Assembly: GCF_011074955.1 (NCBI RefSeq)
Contig: NZ_WUQJ01000024.1
Span: 1-64,000, forward strand
DNA length: 64,000 nt
Direction: 5' to 3'
From: Marinobacter caseinilyticus
GTDB lineage: Bacteria > Pseudomonadota > Gammaproteobacteria > Pseudomonadales > Oleiphilaceae
The notes beneath the pieces were generated by a model. The model saw nothing but the letters and a program-made list of their open reading frames with translations. It was not told the origin of the DNA and made no database searches. The translations under genes and the position numbers were made by a program. Below are positions 17,192-26,120 of the stretch, piece by piece; position 1 is the first letter of the stretch; each line of letters starts with the position of its first letter.

Positions 17192-17821
17192 TCAGCCGAA
17201 GGCCAGCCAGGCGCCCACCAGCACCATCAAACTGCCCGCCACACGGTTAATGACCCGAACGCCGCCGCCCTGGCGCAACGCCTGACGCAATTGTCGTCCG
17301 CCATGGGCATACAGTTGCAGGCACACAAACTCCAAGCCCAGAATGATGAGGATCAACGCCGTCAGCTGGGGCCCGATGGGCAGTGTGCTGTCAATGAACG
17401 GTGGCAACAGCGCGATAAAAAATGCCCAGCCCTTGGGGTTGGCGATCGCCGTCACAAAGCCCTGGGTCGCAAGCTGGAGCCGGGACGTACTTACAGACGC
17501 CGTGTCATCCTCTGGCATCGCCATCTTGCCCCGGGAACGCCAAAGCTGGAGGCCCAGCCAGGCCAGATAGAGCCCTCCGGCGTATTTGAAGAGAGTGAAC
17601 GCGGTCGGGTATTTGAGCATAAAGGTTGCGACGCCAACCGCCGCCGCCGTCGCAACGACTGCAACGCCCACAAGCTCGCCCGCCATCATCCAGAGTGCTC
17701 GCTTTACCCCAATGGTAATACCCAGAGACAGCGCCAGGGTCATGCACATGCCCGGCGTAATGGAAACCACGAAAAAAGTCGGAATAAAGGCAGACAACAG
17801 CTGCAAGTTGAGAGATAACAC
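17192..17821 (-). CDS. LysE-family exporter
   Basis: A 209-aa inner-membrane protein with six predicted helices, of the LysE/RhtB amino-acid exporter family. The hallmark VVSITPGMCMTLALSLGITIG near the N-terminus, GGLYLAWLGLQLW in the middle and ANPKGWAFFIALLPPFI toward the C-terminus are all present. The start is uncertain: GTG 17821 gives the family length, while upstream frame to 17908 adds a non-homologous stretch and the nearby ATG is out of frame. It converges on dgt, with stop codons 45 bp apart. The substrate is not determined. Confidence 0.87.
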   Translation of the reverse strand: MLSLNLQLLSAFIPTFFVVSITPGMCMTLALSLGITIGVKRALWMMAGELVGVAVVATAAAVGVATFMLKYPTAFTLFKYAGGLYLAWLGLQLWRSRGKMAMPEDDTASVSTSRLQLATQGFVTAIANPKGWAFFIALLPPFIDSTLPIGPQLTALILIILGLEFVCLQLYAHGGRQLRQALRQGGGVRVINRVAGSLMVLVGAWLAFG

Positions 17822-18031
17822 GCTTAAACACTCATGCCAAGGGTGACGGAAATCGGACGATGCAAATGGATCGGATGCGACCGGATCAAAAGGCACCTGA
17901 GCCCCCACGCAGCGATCGGTAAGTTATTATTCAACATGGCTCGAAAGCATTTTTCAATCACACTATTGGCGCAGTACACTGAAACTGACATCGGCTAACG
18001 GCTGAACCACCGCCAGCAGAGACCATGACCC

Positions 18032-18406
18032 ATGACTAAAGACAGTACCGACAGGCGAAAACTGGACCAGGTGCTGGACGCCCAGCGAGACTATATTGCC
18101 CAGCGCGAAAAAGGCTACCGGGAGCGCGCACTCAAACTGTATCCCTGGGTCTGTGGCCGCTGCGCCCGAACGTTTACCCGCGCCAATCTGAGTGAACTGA
18201 CGGTGCATCATGTCAATCATGACCATGATGACAACCCGCCGGATGGCAGTAATTGGGAACTGCTCTGCCTGTATTGTCATGACGAGGAGCACAGCAAGTT
18301 CGAATCGTTCGTACGGTATGGCGGCGGCAGCGAGTCAAAACGACAGGCGGCCACCCATAACCCGTTTGCTGGTCTTAAAGAGGCGCTGGACCAGAAAAAA
18401 TCTTAG
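18032..18406 (+). CDS. yajD: YajD-like HNH nuclease-family protein
   Basis: A 124-aa protein with an HNH zinc-finger fold: CGRC (about 41-44), the HH of LTVHHVNHDHDDNP, Asn in SNWELL, and CLYCHDEEHSK. This is the arrangement of E. coli YajD, a conserved small HNH protein whose activity is unproven. The N-terminus is charged and helical. A 10-bp inverted repeat lies just after its stop (18424-18460). A nuclease role is inferred only from the fold. Confidence 0.88.
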   Translation: MTKDSTDRRKLDQVLDAQRDYIAQREKGYRERALKLYPWVCGRCARTFTRANLSELTVHHVNHDHDDNPPDGSNWELLCLYCHDEEHSKFESFVRYGGGSESKRQAATHNPFAGLKEALDQKKS

Positions 18407-18423
18407 GCAGACAACGTGAGAGA

Positions 18424-18460
18424 CCGCTTGCGCGTGATGTCATAGAGATTGCGCAAGCGG
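18424..18460. terminator. Inverted repeat between convergent genes
   Basis: CCGCTTGCGC (18424-18433) and GCGCAAGCGG (18451-18460) are perfect complements with a 17-nt spacer. No T run follows on either strand. It separates the HNH gene and the convergent 34-aa gene, so it probably marks transcript ends for both. Confidence 0.5.
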
Positions 18461-18485
18461 CGTCAGGGCAGTAGGTGTCGACCGC

Positions 18486-18590
18486 TCAGCCTTGTGACGA
18501 TTTTTTTTCGCGTTTGGCCACTTTCTTTTCTTTCGCGGTTAACGCCGGTTTCTTCTTGGATTCTTTAATGCTCTTCTGTTCTTTGCTCAT
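18486..18590 (-). CDS. 34-aa lysine-rich basic protein
   Basis: A very short protein, MSKEQKSIKESKKK followed by PALTAKEKKVAKREKKSSQG. Fourteen of 34 residues are lysine and there are no hydrophobic stretches, so it is probably disordered and may bind nucleic acid or ribosomes. ATG 18590 has GGGAG about 9 nt upstream. Its pattern recalls small lysine-rich hypothetical proteins of pseudomonads; that comparison is from memory. It is too short for ordinary gene callers. No function is assigned. Confidence 0.65.
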   Translation of the reverse strand: MSKEQKSIKESKKKPALTAKEKKVAKREKKSSQG

Positions 18591-18773
18591 GCGCTTTACT
18601 CCCAACCCATCGTTACCCTGAGCCAGAGTCTGTTCTGTCTCGCTGGCCTACCGCCACCGCGAAATACTGACGCGGTTTGGCAGGTGTCAGAATCGTATCA
18701 CGGACACCCGATCAGCATAGCAGGATAAGTACGGATGCCCGTCGGAGCGACCGTGTCAGATTCTGCTCATGCC

Positions 18774-21506
18774 TCAGGTTTTCGTTTTGGTTGCCATTTG
18801 TTCAGTGCTCGGGTGCGGCTCGATCATTGTGCGCACATGAATGTCCCGTTGGGGAAAGGGAATCTGGATACCGGCGTCGCGCAGGGCTGTGGTAATGGCG
18901 GCATGCAGTTCGTGAGACAGGGGCATGTAGTCGAGCACGTCGTCGATAAACGCCCGAATCTCGAAATCAATGCTGCTGTCACCAAGCCCGACGCAAAAAA
19001 CGGCGGGGGCAGGATCGCTTACCACCCGGTCGTTGGCTTCTGCCACACCCACCAGGATATCCTGCACGGCATCCACATCAGAGCCATAGGCAACCCCGAC
19101 TTTGATAATGACCCGGGTAATGGGATCCGACAGAGTCCAGTTGGTCAGATCCTGAGTGACCAGGGTTTTGTTGGGTATGATCTGCTCTTTACGGTCCCAG
19201 TCAACCAGCGTGGTGGCGCGAATTCGGATACGTGAAACCGTGCCGGTGATACCGTCAATGGTGACGGTGTCGCCCACCCGGATCGGGCGCTCAAACAGCA
19301 GAATGATACCGGACACAAAATTCGCCACGATTTCCTGCAGACCAAAACCCAGTCCAACCCCGAGCGCCGCTATCAGCCATTGCAGCTTGGACCACTGCAA
19401 GCCGAGAACGGCAAGCGAGGCCGTTACACCGATAATGACAATCAGGTATTTAACCATGGTCGTCACAGCATACCCAGAGCCGGGTTCGAGATTCATCCGG
19501 CTCAGAATCATCACTTCCAGTGTGCCGGGCAGGTTTCGGGCCGCCAACAGGGTGGCTGTTGCAAGAATCAGACTCAAAAGCAGATCCCCAAGCGTAATTG
19601 GCAGCGGATCGCCACCTTCAAGACCGGTGGTGATGGTCCAGAGGGTCATATTATCAAACAGCTGAAGTGCTGGAATAACCTCTGCCCACAATGCCCAGAG
19701 GCCAGCAATCGCCAAGGCAAACGCGATCATGCGCAGCAGCGACGTGCTTTGCAGGTTAATATCCTTCAAATCCATTTCGGGCATGTCCAGTGCCTGTGGC
19801 AGACCTTCGCCCGAGAATTCCGCAGACTCTCTGGCTTCCGCCAGTTTCCGGTCCGCAGCCCGCTGTTCTCGCAAGCGTTCCAGCGTCATTCGGCGTTCGC
19901 GCACCGACAATTCCCGCAACCCGAGGTAGTAAAGCAAGATGATAAACGCCAGCCAGCAGAGGCTGACGAACAGATTTCGTTCCAGCTGCACCGCGGTGTA
20001 GTGATACCCCAGCCAGGATGCAACCGCGAGCAGAAGAGGTGTGGCAACCGCAATGCCATGTAACGATTTCAGGGTGAATTGGCCAATATGGTGGGTGCGT
20101 ACGGCGCCCATAATACGGTGGGCAAAGACCGCCAGGGCAATGGATGCAACGGTAAAGAGTGTGCGGCCGAGACTGTTCTGGTATTGAGCCCCCTGTTCGG
20201 TCGCCATGGCTGGCGATAGGATGGCGATCGGGATCAAGACCATCAGCAAAATGGGAATTTCACGCCGGATGGCTTCCAGGGTGGTGGCGTTCCATTTGAA
20301 ATGGCGTTCGCCCAGGCCATTTTTGCGGGCGACCTGATGCACTAGACTTAACAGGAACAAAATAAAGGCCGCCACCGTCATACCTTTGGACAACGCAGCG
20401 ATAAAGTCACTGCCCTCCATCAGCATCAATGACGTTGTGGCCAGAACGAGGACGCCAGGCACAGCGAGCAGCAAACTGTACCCCAAGGCGAAAACGGTCG
20501 AAGCAAAGCGGTCGTGACGAACGTTGCCGACAGAGGCGCCGGTCTCGATCAGGCGCTCACAGAGGGTTCGGCGTTTGTACAGCAGGAGCAAAAGTACAGC
20601 CACCAGCAAGGTGATCCGGAGGCGGCGCTCCAGGACGGATGGTTTGATACTGTCGATCAGCGCACTCCATTGCTGTGGGGCAAAGGCCCATACAGCCGCA
20701 CGGTAAAGCTGGGCAAAGGTATCCCAGCTCACAGGCGCAGTGCTTGGCAGCCAGAAGAGGCGTTGCAGCAACAGTTTTTTGTAGGCTTCGACCCGCAGTT
20801 GGAGCGCCCCCACGGTATTGAAGTATTCGTTGAGCACATCGATATGCTGGGTAATGCCCTTATGCAATTGGCGTAACAGGTCGGCACGTTTGCGGCGCAA
20901 CTGTCCCTGGGGGTCCTGTTCCGGGGTCACGATTGCTTCGAACTCCTCAAGCCGAAGTTGCGCCTCGCGGGCGGCGGATAGCTTTTCATTGATGCCGGCG
21001 GTCAGGCTGTCGGCGATGCTTTGTCGCTCGAGTCTGTTCAGCCTTTGCCGTAGCAGTGACGCGTATTCATCGGTGAGGTTCAGGCCGGCGCGTTCCAACC
21101 GAAGCTCAAAACTCTGGTACTCATCGTTCAGCCGATTCAGCAAGGTTTCGGCGTACGACAGCCGTCCACGGCTGGCTTCGAGGGCACTGAGGCGCTGATC
21201 GACGGCGGTCCTGAGGGATTGAATCTGCTGGCGAATGCCCGCAGTGGAGGCCGATGGCAGGTCGACGTTCAAGGGCGTTGATATTTCTTCTTTGATCTCT
21301 GGCTGGACGGCGGGGAGAGAGGCTTGGGGGGTGGGCTTTTCGCTATCGGCCGCCGACATTTTTGCCGGTGCCTCTTCTGGCTTCTGGGCCGGCTCCTCTG
21401 TCAACTCCGCTGCCAACACTGGCGCCGCGAGCATGGACAGCAATAACAGTGCGAATAACCACAGAGTAGCGCGGGAAAGAGTAATACCCTGCGTGCAAAT
21501 CAACAT
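18774..21506 (-). CDS. Large MscS-family mechanosensitive channel
   Basis: A 910-aa channel related to MscK/MscM. It has a signal peptide (about 1-32, ending VLAAE), a long periplasmic helical region rich in Glu, Gln and Arg (about 70-260), several transmembrane helices (about 290-720) and an MscS core. The pore helix is ALGVGLGFGLQEIVANFVSG (about 735-754), followed by the beta domain with FERPIRVGDTVTIDG. It would open under membrane tension to release solutes in osmotic downshock. The start ATG 21506 gives the signal peptide, though the ribosome site is weak. It is transcribed alone. Confidence 0.9.
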   Translation of the reverse strand: MLICTQGITLSRATLWLFALLLLSMLAAPVLAAELTEEPAQKPEEAPAKMSAADSEKPTPQASLPAVQPEIKEEISTPLNVDLPSASTAGIRQQIQSLRTAVDQRLSALEASRGRLSYAETLLNRLNDEYQSFELRLERAGLNLTDEYASLLRQRLNRLERQSIADSLTAGINEKLSAAREAQLRLEEFEAIVTPEQDPQGQLRRKRADLLRQLHKGITQHIDVLNEYFNTVGALQLRVEAYKKLLLQRLFWLPSTAPVSWDTFAQLYRAAVWAFAPQQWSALIDSIKPSVLERRLRITLLVAVLLLLLYKRRTLCERLIETGASVGNVRHDRFASTVFALGYSLLLAVPGVLVLATTSLMLMEGSDFIAALSKGMTVAAFILFLLSLVHQVARKNGLGERHFKWNATTLEAIRREIPILLMVLIPIAILSPAMATEQGAQYQNSLGRTLFTVASIALAVFAHRIMGAVRTHHIGQFTLKSLHGIAVATPLLLAVASWLGYHYTAVQLERNLFVSLCWLAFIILLYYLGLRELSVRERRMTLERLREQRAADRKLAEARESAEFSGEGLPQALDMPEMDLKDINLQSTSLLRMIAFALAIAGLWALWAEVIPALQLFDNMTLWTITTGLEGGDPLPITLGDLLLSLILATATLLAARNLPGTLEVMILSRMNLEPGSGYAVTTMVKYLIVIIGVTASLAVLGLQWSKLQWLIAALGVGLGFGLQEIVANFVSGIILLFERPIRVGDTVTIDGITGTVSRIRIRATTLVDWDRKEQIIPNKTLVTQDLTNWTLSDPITRVIIKVGVAYGSDVDAVQDILVGVAEANDRVVSDPAPAVFCVGLGDSSIDFEIRAFIDDVLDYMPLSHELHAAITTALRDAGIQIPFPQRDIHVRTMIEPHPSTEQMATKTKT

Positions 21507-21919
21507 AAATTAGAGCGTCCCAAATACGGCCAATGCATCAGTTTAGCTGGAAAATGCAGCTTATGAGTGCGTGATCGGTGCTGCGATTGTCAGCGAAGCT
21601 CGATTCTAAGGGCTATCGGAGGTTCGATCCAGGCAGCACGTTTAATCCACAAGACGACTCAATGCCTGTGAATGCTTGTCGTAGATGCGGTCAATGCCGC
21701 ACGGGTCGCATTTAACGCGGTGATGTCCTGTCTGACGGGGTCCTTTACGACGGGACGTTTCGCCAGGGGCGTTATTGATAATTTTGGGTGGTTGGTGCTC
21801 CGGTTCGACAGAGAATTAGCATGCCTGCGGGAAAGCGCCGGGATGCAGCAACTTTGAGCTTGTGCCGGGGCAAAAGGAGTGGCATATATTGCGTGTAGAG
21901 TTTGGGAAAGTGCAACGCC
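21507..21919. other. Divergent intergenic region, mechanosensitive channel / LysR
   Basis: About 410 bp. Short open frames on both strands have no ribosome site or family feature. A GGTTCGATCC at 21621-21630 resembles a tRNA T-loop but no cloverleaf can be built around it. The region should carry the promoters for the channel and the LysR gene; I could not single them out. Confidence 0.4.
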
Positions 21920-22819
21920 ATGGACTGGGGACTGCTGCCGAATTTTTTGATGATTGCCCGCGCGGGTTCGCTCACGGGAGCGGCCGATCGGTTGGGTATT
22001 AACCACAGCACTGTCTGCCGACGGCTCAACCAGCTTGAAGGCCAGCTCAACTGCCAGTTGTTTGAACGCTTGCCCACGGGCTATAAGTTAACGCCGGAGG
22101 GTCAGGGCCTGCTGGCTCACGCCGAGCGCATGGAGGCGGAAGTCTTTCAATCGGAACGGCTTCTGGGTAGCGCCGACATCACCCTGCGGGGCGAAGTGCG
22201 ACTCACGGCCCCGGAAACCTTGGTTTACGATTTCCTGCCTCACTATCTGGTGGAGTTTCATCGCCAGTTTCCAGAGATCCAGGTCAGTGTTCTGGTCTCC
22301 AATGCCGATCTGGAACTGAATCGACGAGAGGCGGATGTCGCGCTGCGCACCACTGCTGCGCCGCCGGATCATCTGGTGGGGCGTAAACTTACCGATATCG
22401 GCTGGGCTGTTTTTGGATCGCCCGGTTTGATAGAGACATTGGGGACGCCCGATAACCTGGTCAGTGCCTGCCGCTATCCCTGGGTCGGACCGGAGGCTTC
22501 TTTATTGCATCTCCCGGGCTATCGCTGGGTAATGGGCCAGGTGCCAGATCGCCAAGTGGTGGTGCGGGGCGGCAGTCTCAATGCCATTGCCCGGTTTGCC
22601 GAAGTCGGGCTTGGTCTGGCGGTGTTGCCCATGGATCAGGCCAAGCCTGGCCTGAAACCTTTGCTGGCATTGTCGACGACGCCCCAGAGCGGGCTTTGGT
22701 TGCTGACTCATGCCGACTTGCGGCACATGGCCAGAATCAAGGTGCTGATGTCCTTTCTTGCCGACGCTTTTTACCAAGACCCACGCTGGCCATTCCTTCA
22801 GGGCCTGGATGTCCGTTAA
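21920..22819 (+). CDS. LysR-type transcriptional regulator
   Basis: A 299-aa regulator with an N-terminal winged helix-turn-helix (about 1-60: AGSLTGAADRLGINHSTVCR and RLNQLEGQLNCQLFER) and a substrate-binding domain (about 90-295) of periplasmic-binding-protein fold. It belongs to the group with HST in the recognition helix rather than the common QPA/QSA. ATG 21920 has GGGAAAG upstream. It is followed by a TauE-family exporter gene on the same strand 163 bp away, a plausible target; the inducer is unknown. Confidence 0.92.
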   Translation: MDWGLLPNFLMIARAGSLTGAADRLGINHSTVCRRLNQLEGQLNCQLFERLPTGYKLTPEGQGLLAHAERMEAEVFQSERLLGSADITLRGEVRLTAPETLVYDFLPHYLVEFHRQFPEIQVSVLVSNADLELNRREADVALRTTAAPPDHLVGRKLTDIGWAVFGSPGLIETLGTPDNLVSACRYPWVGPEASLLHLPGYRWVMGQVPDRQVVVRGGSLNAIARFAEVGLGLAVLPMDQAKPGLKPLLALSTTPQSGLWLLTHADLRHMARIKVLMSFLADAFYQDPRWPFLQGLDVR

Positions 22820-22982
22820 GGGAGACTGCCTGGTCGCGCCCCGCGCGCTAAGAACCATGCCCACGCCGGCCCACTCACAGCATTACCCGATCGGCTGATA
22901 GACAACGCCGCGCCAGTCTATCAGGATGATGGCGCGCTCATTCCCTGCTTCACTCACCTTTGCCATACAAGGTCGTCCTATC

Positions 22983-23738
22983 ATGCCTGCCCCTTTCGAC
23001 ACGCTTCTGTTCTGGCTGCTGGCGGGCATCGGTGTGATCCTCACCGGCATTTCCAAGTCCGGCTTTGCCGGCGGCGCGGGTGTGGTTGCCGTGCCGCTTC
23101 TGGCGTTTGCTGTTCCGTTGCCGTTGGCTGCGGTCATCATGCTGCCGGTTTTGCTGTTCATGGACATCAGAACCATTCACCTGTATCGCAAGCACGCCTC
23201 GCTGGCGACGCTGAAACACTTGGTGCCTGCTGCGTTTGTCGGAATTGCCTTGGGCGGATCGGTCATGGGGATGTTATCGACAGCGGCGCTGGAACTGATC
23301 ACTGGCGTTATTTCAATCGTGTTTGCCAGTTGGCAATGGATATCCAGTTCGCTGCAGCGATTCCAGCAAGCCGGGTGGTTTTGGGGAACCGTCTCCGGGG
23401 TGACCAGTACGTTGATTCACGCAGGTGGCCCGCCGATCAATGTCTATTTTCTGGGTCGAAACCTGCCAAAACTGCAATGGCTGGGGACGGCCGCTGTGTT
23501 GTTTGGCGTCATGAATCTGACCAAGGTTATTCCCTACAGCCTGAATGGATTCTGGGAGTTGCGATTGTTGTTGGTGTCCGTCCTCTTATTGCCGGCGGCG
23601 TGGCTGGGGGTGCAGTTGGGGCATGGTATTCAGCAACGGATTGGCGGCGATACCTTCACGCGTATCTGTCGGGTCTTGCTGATGATTTCAGGCGCCGGGC
23701 TGGTCGTAAAGGGCTTGTTTTTCACCAGCGTGGTTTAG
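22983..23738 (+). CDS. TauE/SafE-family membrane transporter
   Basis: A 251-aa protein with about eight transmembrane helices. It has the TauE/SafE signature GISKSGFAGGAGVVAVPLLA near the N-terminus and the mirrored TSTLIHAGGPPINVYFLGR in the second half, both characteristic of sulfite/organosulfur-anion exporters. Start ATG 22983 (MPAPFD) is preferred over upstream in-frame codons because AAGGT precedes it. The LysR gene upstream may control it. The substrate, often sulfite, sulfoacetate or a related anion in this family, is not known. Confidence 0.88.
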   Translation: MPAPFDTLLFWLLAGIGVILTGISKSGFAGGAGVVAVPLLAFAVPLPLAAVIMLPVLLFMDIRTIHLYRKHASLATLKHLVPAAFVGIALGGSVMGMLSTAALELITGVISIVFASWQWISSSLQRFQQAGWFWGTVSGVTSTLIHAGGPPINVYFLGRNLPKLQWLGTAAVLFGVMNLTKVIPYSLNGFWELRLLLVSVLLLPAAWLGVQLGHGIQQRIGGDTFTRICRVLLMISGAGLVVKGLFFTSVV

Positions 23739-23779
23739 CGTCTCTGGTGCTTCTGCGCCTGCAGGAACAGTGAAGCAGG

Positions 23780-23820
23780 GGGCAAACCTGTCGCAGGGAT
23801 ACGAGCCCGGCTTGCCCTTT
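23780..23820 (+). terminator. Probable terminator after the TauE-family gene
   Basis: GGGCAAACC (23780-23788) pairs with GGCTTGCCC (23809-23817) with one mismatch, and is followed by TTT. The T run is short, so efficiency is uncertain. It separates the TauE gene from the AbiTii-domain gene. Confidence 0.5.
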
Positions 23821-23848
23821 ACCAAACGTAACCGAGCAGCAACGTTTT

Positions 23849-23892
23849 TATAATTGATCAATCGTCCGGATGCGCCTATTTTTTGATCAAGG
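23849..23892 (+). promoter_or_regulatory. Candidate promoter and operator for the AbiTii-domain gene
   Basis: TATAAT at 23849-23854 is a perfect -10 hexamer but no good -35 lies 16-18 nt upstream. The palindrome ATTGATCAAT overlaps it and a second TTGATCA(A) copy lies about 30 bp downstream, before the gene's roughly 130-nt remaining leader. Paired TTGATCAA sites beside a -10 box would suit a repressor or activator, but this is only a pattern. Confidence 0.35.
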
Positions 23893-24028
23893 TGGCGCTG
23901 TCTGTCACGGTATCCGTTCGGTAAAACGGTCACGACGATACGCCGGCCTTGCCAACAATAAAAAAGCCAAGCGCCCGAATGCGGCAACCCAGCATCCTGC
24001 GATTGGCACTACGCAAGGAGAACTAGTA

Positions 24029-24688
24029 ATGGAAGCACCCGTTGATGATCTGGAAAGCAGAACCAAGGATGCCACCGATTCGCTGGTTGAAATAATGCCA
24101 GCGGCGATTACGCTGGCCATGATGTTTCGCCAGCGTAAGATGGCCGCCTGGTTAAGAACAGAGTTTGATGGTTACCCTGAGAGCGTCGCATTACCAGCCT
24201 ATCGCTGTGATATTCCCGGCCACATTGTTGCCCGTTCTCCGCAATATGGCTGGATTCCAGCCCCAGTGAACGAAAAACAAAACCTCGAACACGGTCATCT
24301 TGACATAAACGAAGGCGTTAAGGCGTTGGAAAAAATCTGTCTGAGCTGCAAGAAAGGCAGCGGCAAGCAGATTGCCTTCCAGCCTGAACAGATGCAACAA
24401 CTGCAAGCCCAGATTAATCTCAGCGCGGAACTTGCGTTGACCATCAGCCGGGAAAGCTATTCAAAGCTTTTGACGGCCATCCGCTCCACGATTTACTTAT
24501 GGAGTCGCGAACTCATCGAACTCGGGTTCAGTGGCGCGCATAATTCATTCAGCAATGAGGAAAGGGAGAAGGCAGCGCACCTGGACGATCCGGAGCGGTT
24601 TTGGCAGCAAGCCCTGCTGGAGTCTGAAAGTCTCCCAATACCCCAGGTTCGAGCGCCCGGCTTTTTTGAGCGTGTGTTCGGGAATTAG
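24029..24688 (+). CDS. AbiTii-domain protein, putative abortive-infection/defence protein
   Basis: A 219-aa protein whose N-terminal two-thirds resembles the AbiTii domain (abortive phage infection): two helices (DDLESRTKDATDSLVEIMPA, then ITLAMMFRQRKMAAWLRTEF), DGYPESVALPAYRCDIPGH, and a beta segment. A second helical bundle follows (about 135-185, LSAELALTISRESYSKLLTAI). There is no membrane segment or nuclease motif. ATG 24029 has AAGGAG 8 nt upstream. The gene stands alone, its composition looks slightly AT-richer than its neighbours, and it has its own candidate promoter. The family assignment is from recognisable pattern only; the defence role is inferred from family membership. Confidence 0.7.
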   Translation: MEAPVDDLESRTKDATDSLVEIMPAAITLAMMFRQRKMAAWLRTEFDGYPESVALPAYRCDIPGHIVARSPQYGWIPAPVNEKQNLEHGHLDINEGVKALEKICLSCKKGSGKQIAFQPEQMQQLQAQINLSAELALTISRESYSKLLTAIRSTIYLWSRELIELGFSGAHNSFSNEEREKAAHLDDPERFWQQALLESESLPIPQVRAPGFFERVFGN

Positions 24689-24788
24689 CCAGACAAGTAG
24701 GCCGTCGCCGGATCATTCCTTAAACTGCTGGCTCCTCCTTGGCTCAGCGCGTTAAGATCCGGCTTCCCTTTTCCACGCCTGAGGTCTC

Positions 24789-25463
24789 ATGGCCCGTTTT
24801 GAACTGATTGGCACCGCTACGATTCCGGGTCGCGGGACCGAATTGAAACTGCTGCAGCGTAACGACGAGTTCTCGATTAAAATTGCCGGTAGTACCGGCG
24901 AGCTTATGAACAGTCGGCTACACGGCTCCGAAGATGCGCTTGCGACCCTGGCCTGTGAGCGTATTGCCGGCAACCCCGAGCCACATGTGCTGATCGGTGG
25001 GTTGGGCATGGGCTTTACGCTGGCGGCTGCGCTTGAGTCACTCGGTGGGGATGCACAAGTGACGGTCGCGGAATTGGTGCCGGAAGTGGTTGAGTGGAAC
25101 CGGGGTGCATTGGGTGCGGCGGCAGGCAATCCGCTACGGGATCCGCGGGCCAAGGTTCACCTTGGCGATGTTGGCCTGTTGCTGCAAGAGTCGGACGGCC
25201 GCTATGACGCTATTCTGCTGGACGTCGACAACGGCCCGGAAGGCCTGACTCGCAAAGAAAATGACTGGATTTACTCCTCCGCCGGTATTGCGGCTGCCCA
25301 GTCGGCCCTGCGTCCCGAGGGCATCCTGGCTTACTGGTCGGCCGGGCAGGATCATGACTTCACCGAACGGTTGCGCAAAATGGGCTTTGCCGTGGAGGCG
25401 GTCACGGTGCGGGCACACCGACCGGGCAAAGGTGCCCGTCACGTAATCTGGCTGGCTTGGTAG
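24789..25463 (+). CDS. Spermidine synthase-like SAM-dependent methyltransferase fold protein
   Basis: A 224-aa Rossmann-fold protein with VLIGGLGMGFTLAAAL (about 60-75) as the SAM/aminopropyl-donor loop, VTVAELVPEVVEWNR with the ribose-binding acidic residue, and DAILLDVDNGPEGL. The beta-domain preceding it begins IGTATIPGRGTELKLLQRN. It is of the spermine/spermidine synthase superfamily but shorter than SpeE, and no SpeD or other polyamine gene is adjacent. A second unrelated SpeE-like protein is encoded at 4711-5481. Reaction unknown. It stands alone between the AbiTii gene and the pqi operon. Confidence 0.82.
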   Translation: MARFELIGTATIPGRGTELKLLQRNDEFSIKIAGSTGELMNSRLHGSEDALATLACERIAGNPEPHVLIGGLGMGFTLAAALESLGGDAQVTVAELVPEVVEWNRGALGAAAGNPLRDPRAKVHLGDVGLLLQESDGRYDAILLDVDNGPEGLTRKENDWIYSSAGIAAAQSALRPEGILAYWSAGQDHDFTERLRKMGFAVEAVTVRAHRPGKGARHVIWLAW

Positions 25464-25514
25464 CTGATCTGGTAGCGGGTCCGATAAGTGGCTTGTTAAC
25501 GGGTGGCAGTGAGC

Positions 25515-26120
25515 TCACGGGCATTTCCAGTCGCCTGACGAGGAACCGTCGGCGGCGGTGCGCATCGCTTGCGCCAGCGTGATCAGGTTCTGCTGATGTG
25601 CCCTCACCAACGCATCCAGATTAAACGCCGCCGCTTGTCGCGCCCACACACGGCAAGTGATGTGATGAAGACGCTCACCGTCATGCCGTGTCAGTTGAAC
25701 GCGTGCCTCGATCAATGCGTATTCCCCCGGTACCGAGTCAAAGCGCGTGATGGCAACCGCGGCCCTGATGGTGTCGGGGCCCGGCTCTGACTGCACCAGA
25801 TAGGTGTCCAGTACACTTTGAATTTCGTCGGCCAGAAACGCGCCCCACCAGTCGGATTCCAGCACGATCAAATGGCTGGCATTCTGGCGCACCACCAATT
25901 CCCGGCGATTAACCTGTGGCGGAACGGTGACGTCTGTCACGGCAATGGGGACGTTGTCCCGGCCGGATGCCGGTGACGACAACGGCATCAGTGTATGGTA
26001 GCGGACCTGTGGGCTGCTGCACCCCGATAGCCCGATCATTACCGTCAGCCCAATCACCAGAAGTGCAGAGCGGTTGCCGCGGAGGCGGTTTCCTGATGAG
26101 GCGAGGTCGGGGATCGTCAT
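25515..26120 (-). CDS. pqiC: PqiC-like outer-membrane lipoprotein
   Basis: A 201-aa lipoprotein of the PqiC/YmbA family (ABC-type transport auxiliary component). The N-terminus has a signal sequence with lipobox LSGC (about 30-33), then a beta-rich domain with VRYHTLMPLSSP and VTDVTVPPQVNRRELVVR. It is the last gene of the pqi operon and overlaps pqiB by 4 bp (ATGA). In E. coli PqiC sits at the outer membrane and docks the PqiB tunnel for lipid transport; the same role is expected here. Confidence 0.9.
   Translation of the reverse strand: MTIPDLASSGNRLRGNRSALLVIGLTVMIGLSGCSSPQVRYHTLMPLSSPASGRDNVPIAVTDVTVPPQVNRRELVVRQNASHLIVLESDWWGAFLADEIQSVLDTYLVQSEPGPDTIRAAVAITRFDSVPGEYALIEARVQLTRHDGERLHHITCRVWARQAAAFNLDALVRAHQQNLITLAQAMRTAADGSSSGDWKCP

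Noticed and set aside
21621..21630. GGTTCGATCC resembling a tRNA T-loop
   Set aside because: Flanking bases do not form a T-stem or acceptor stem; no cloverleaf can be drawn.
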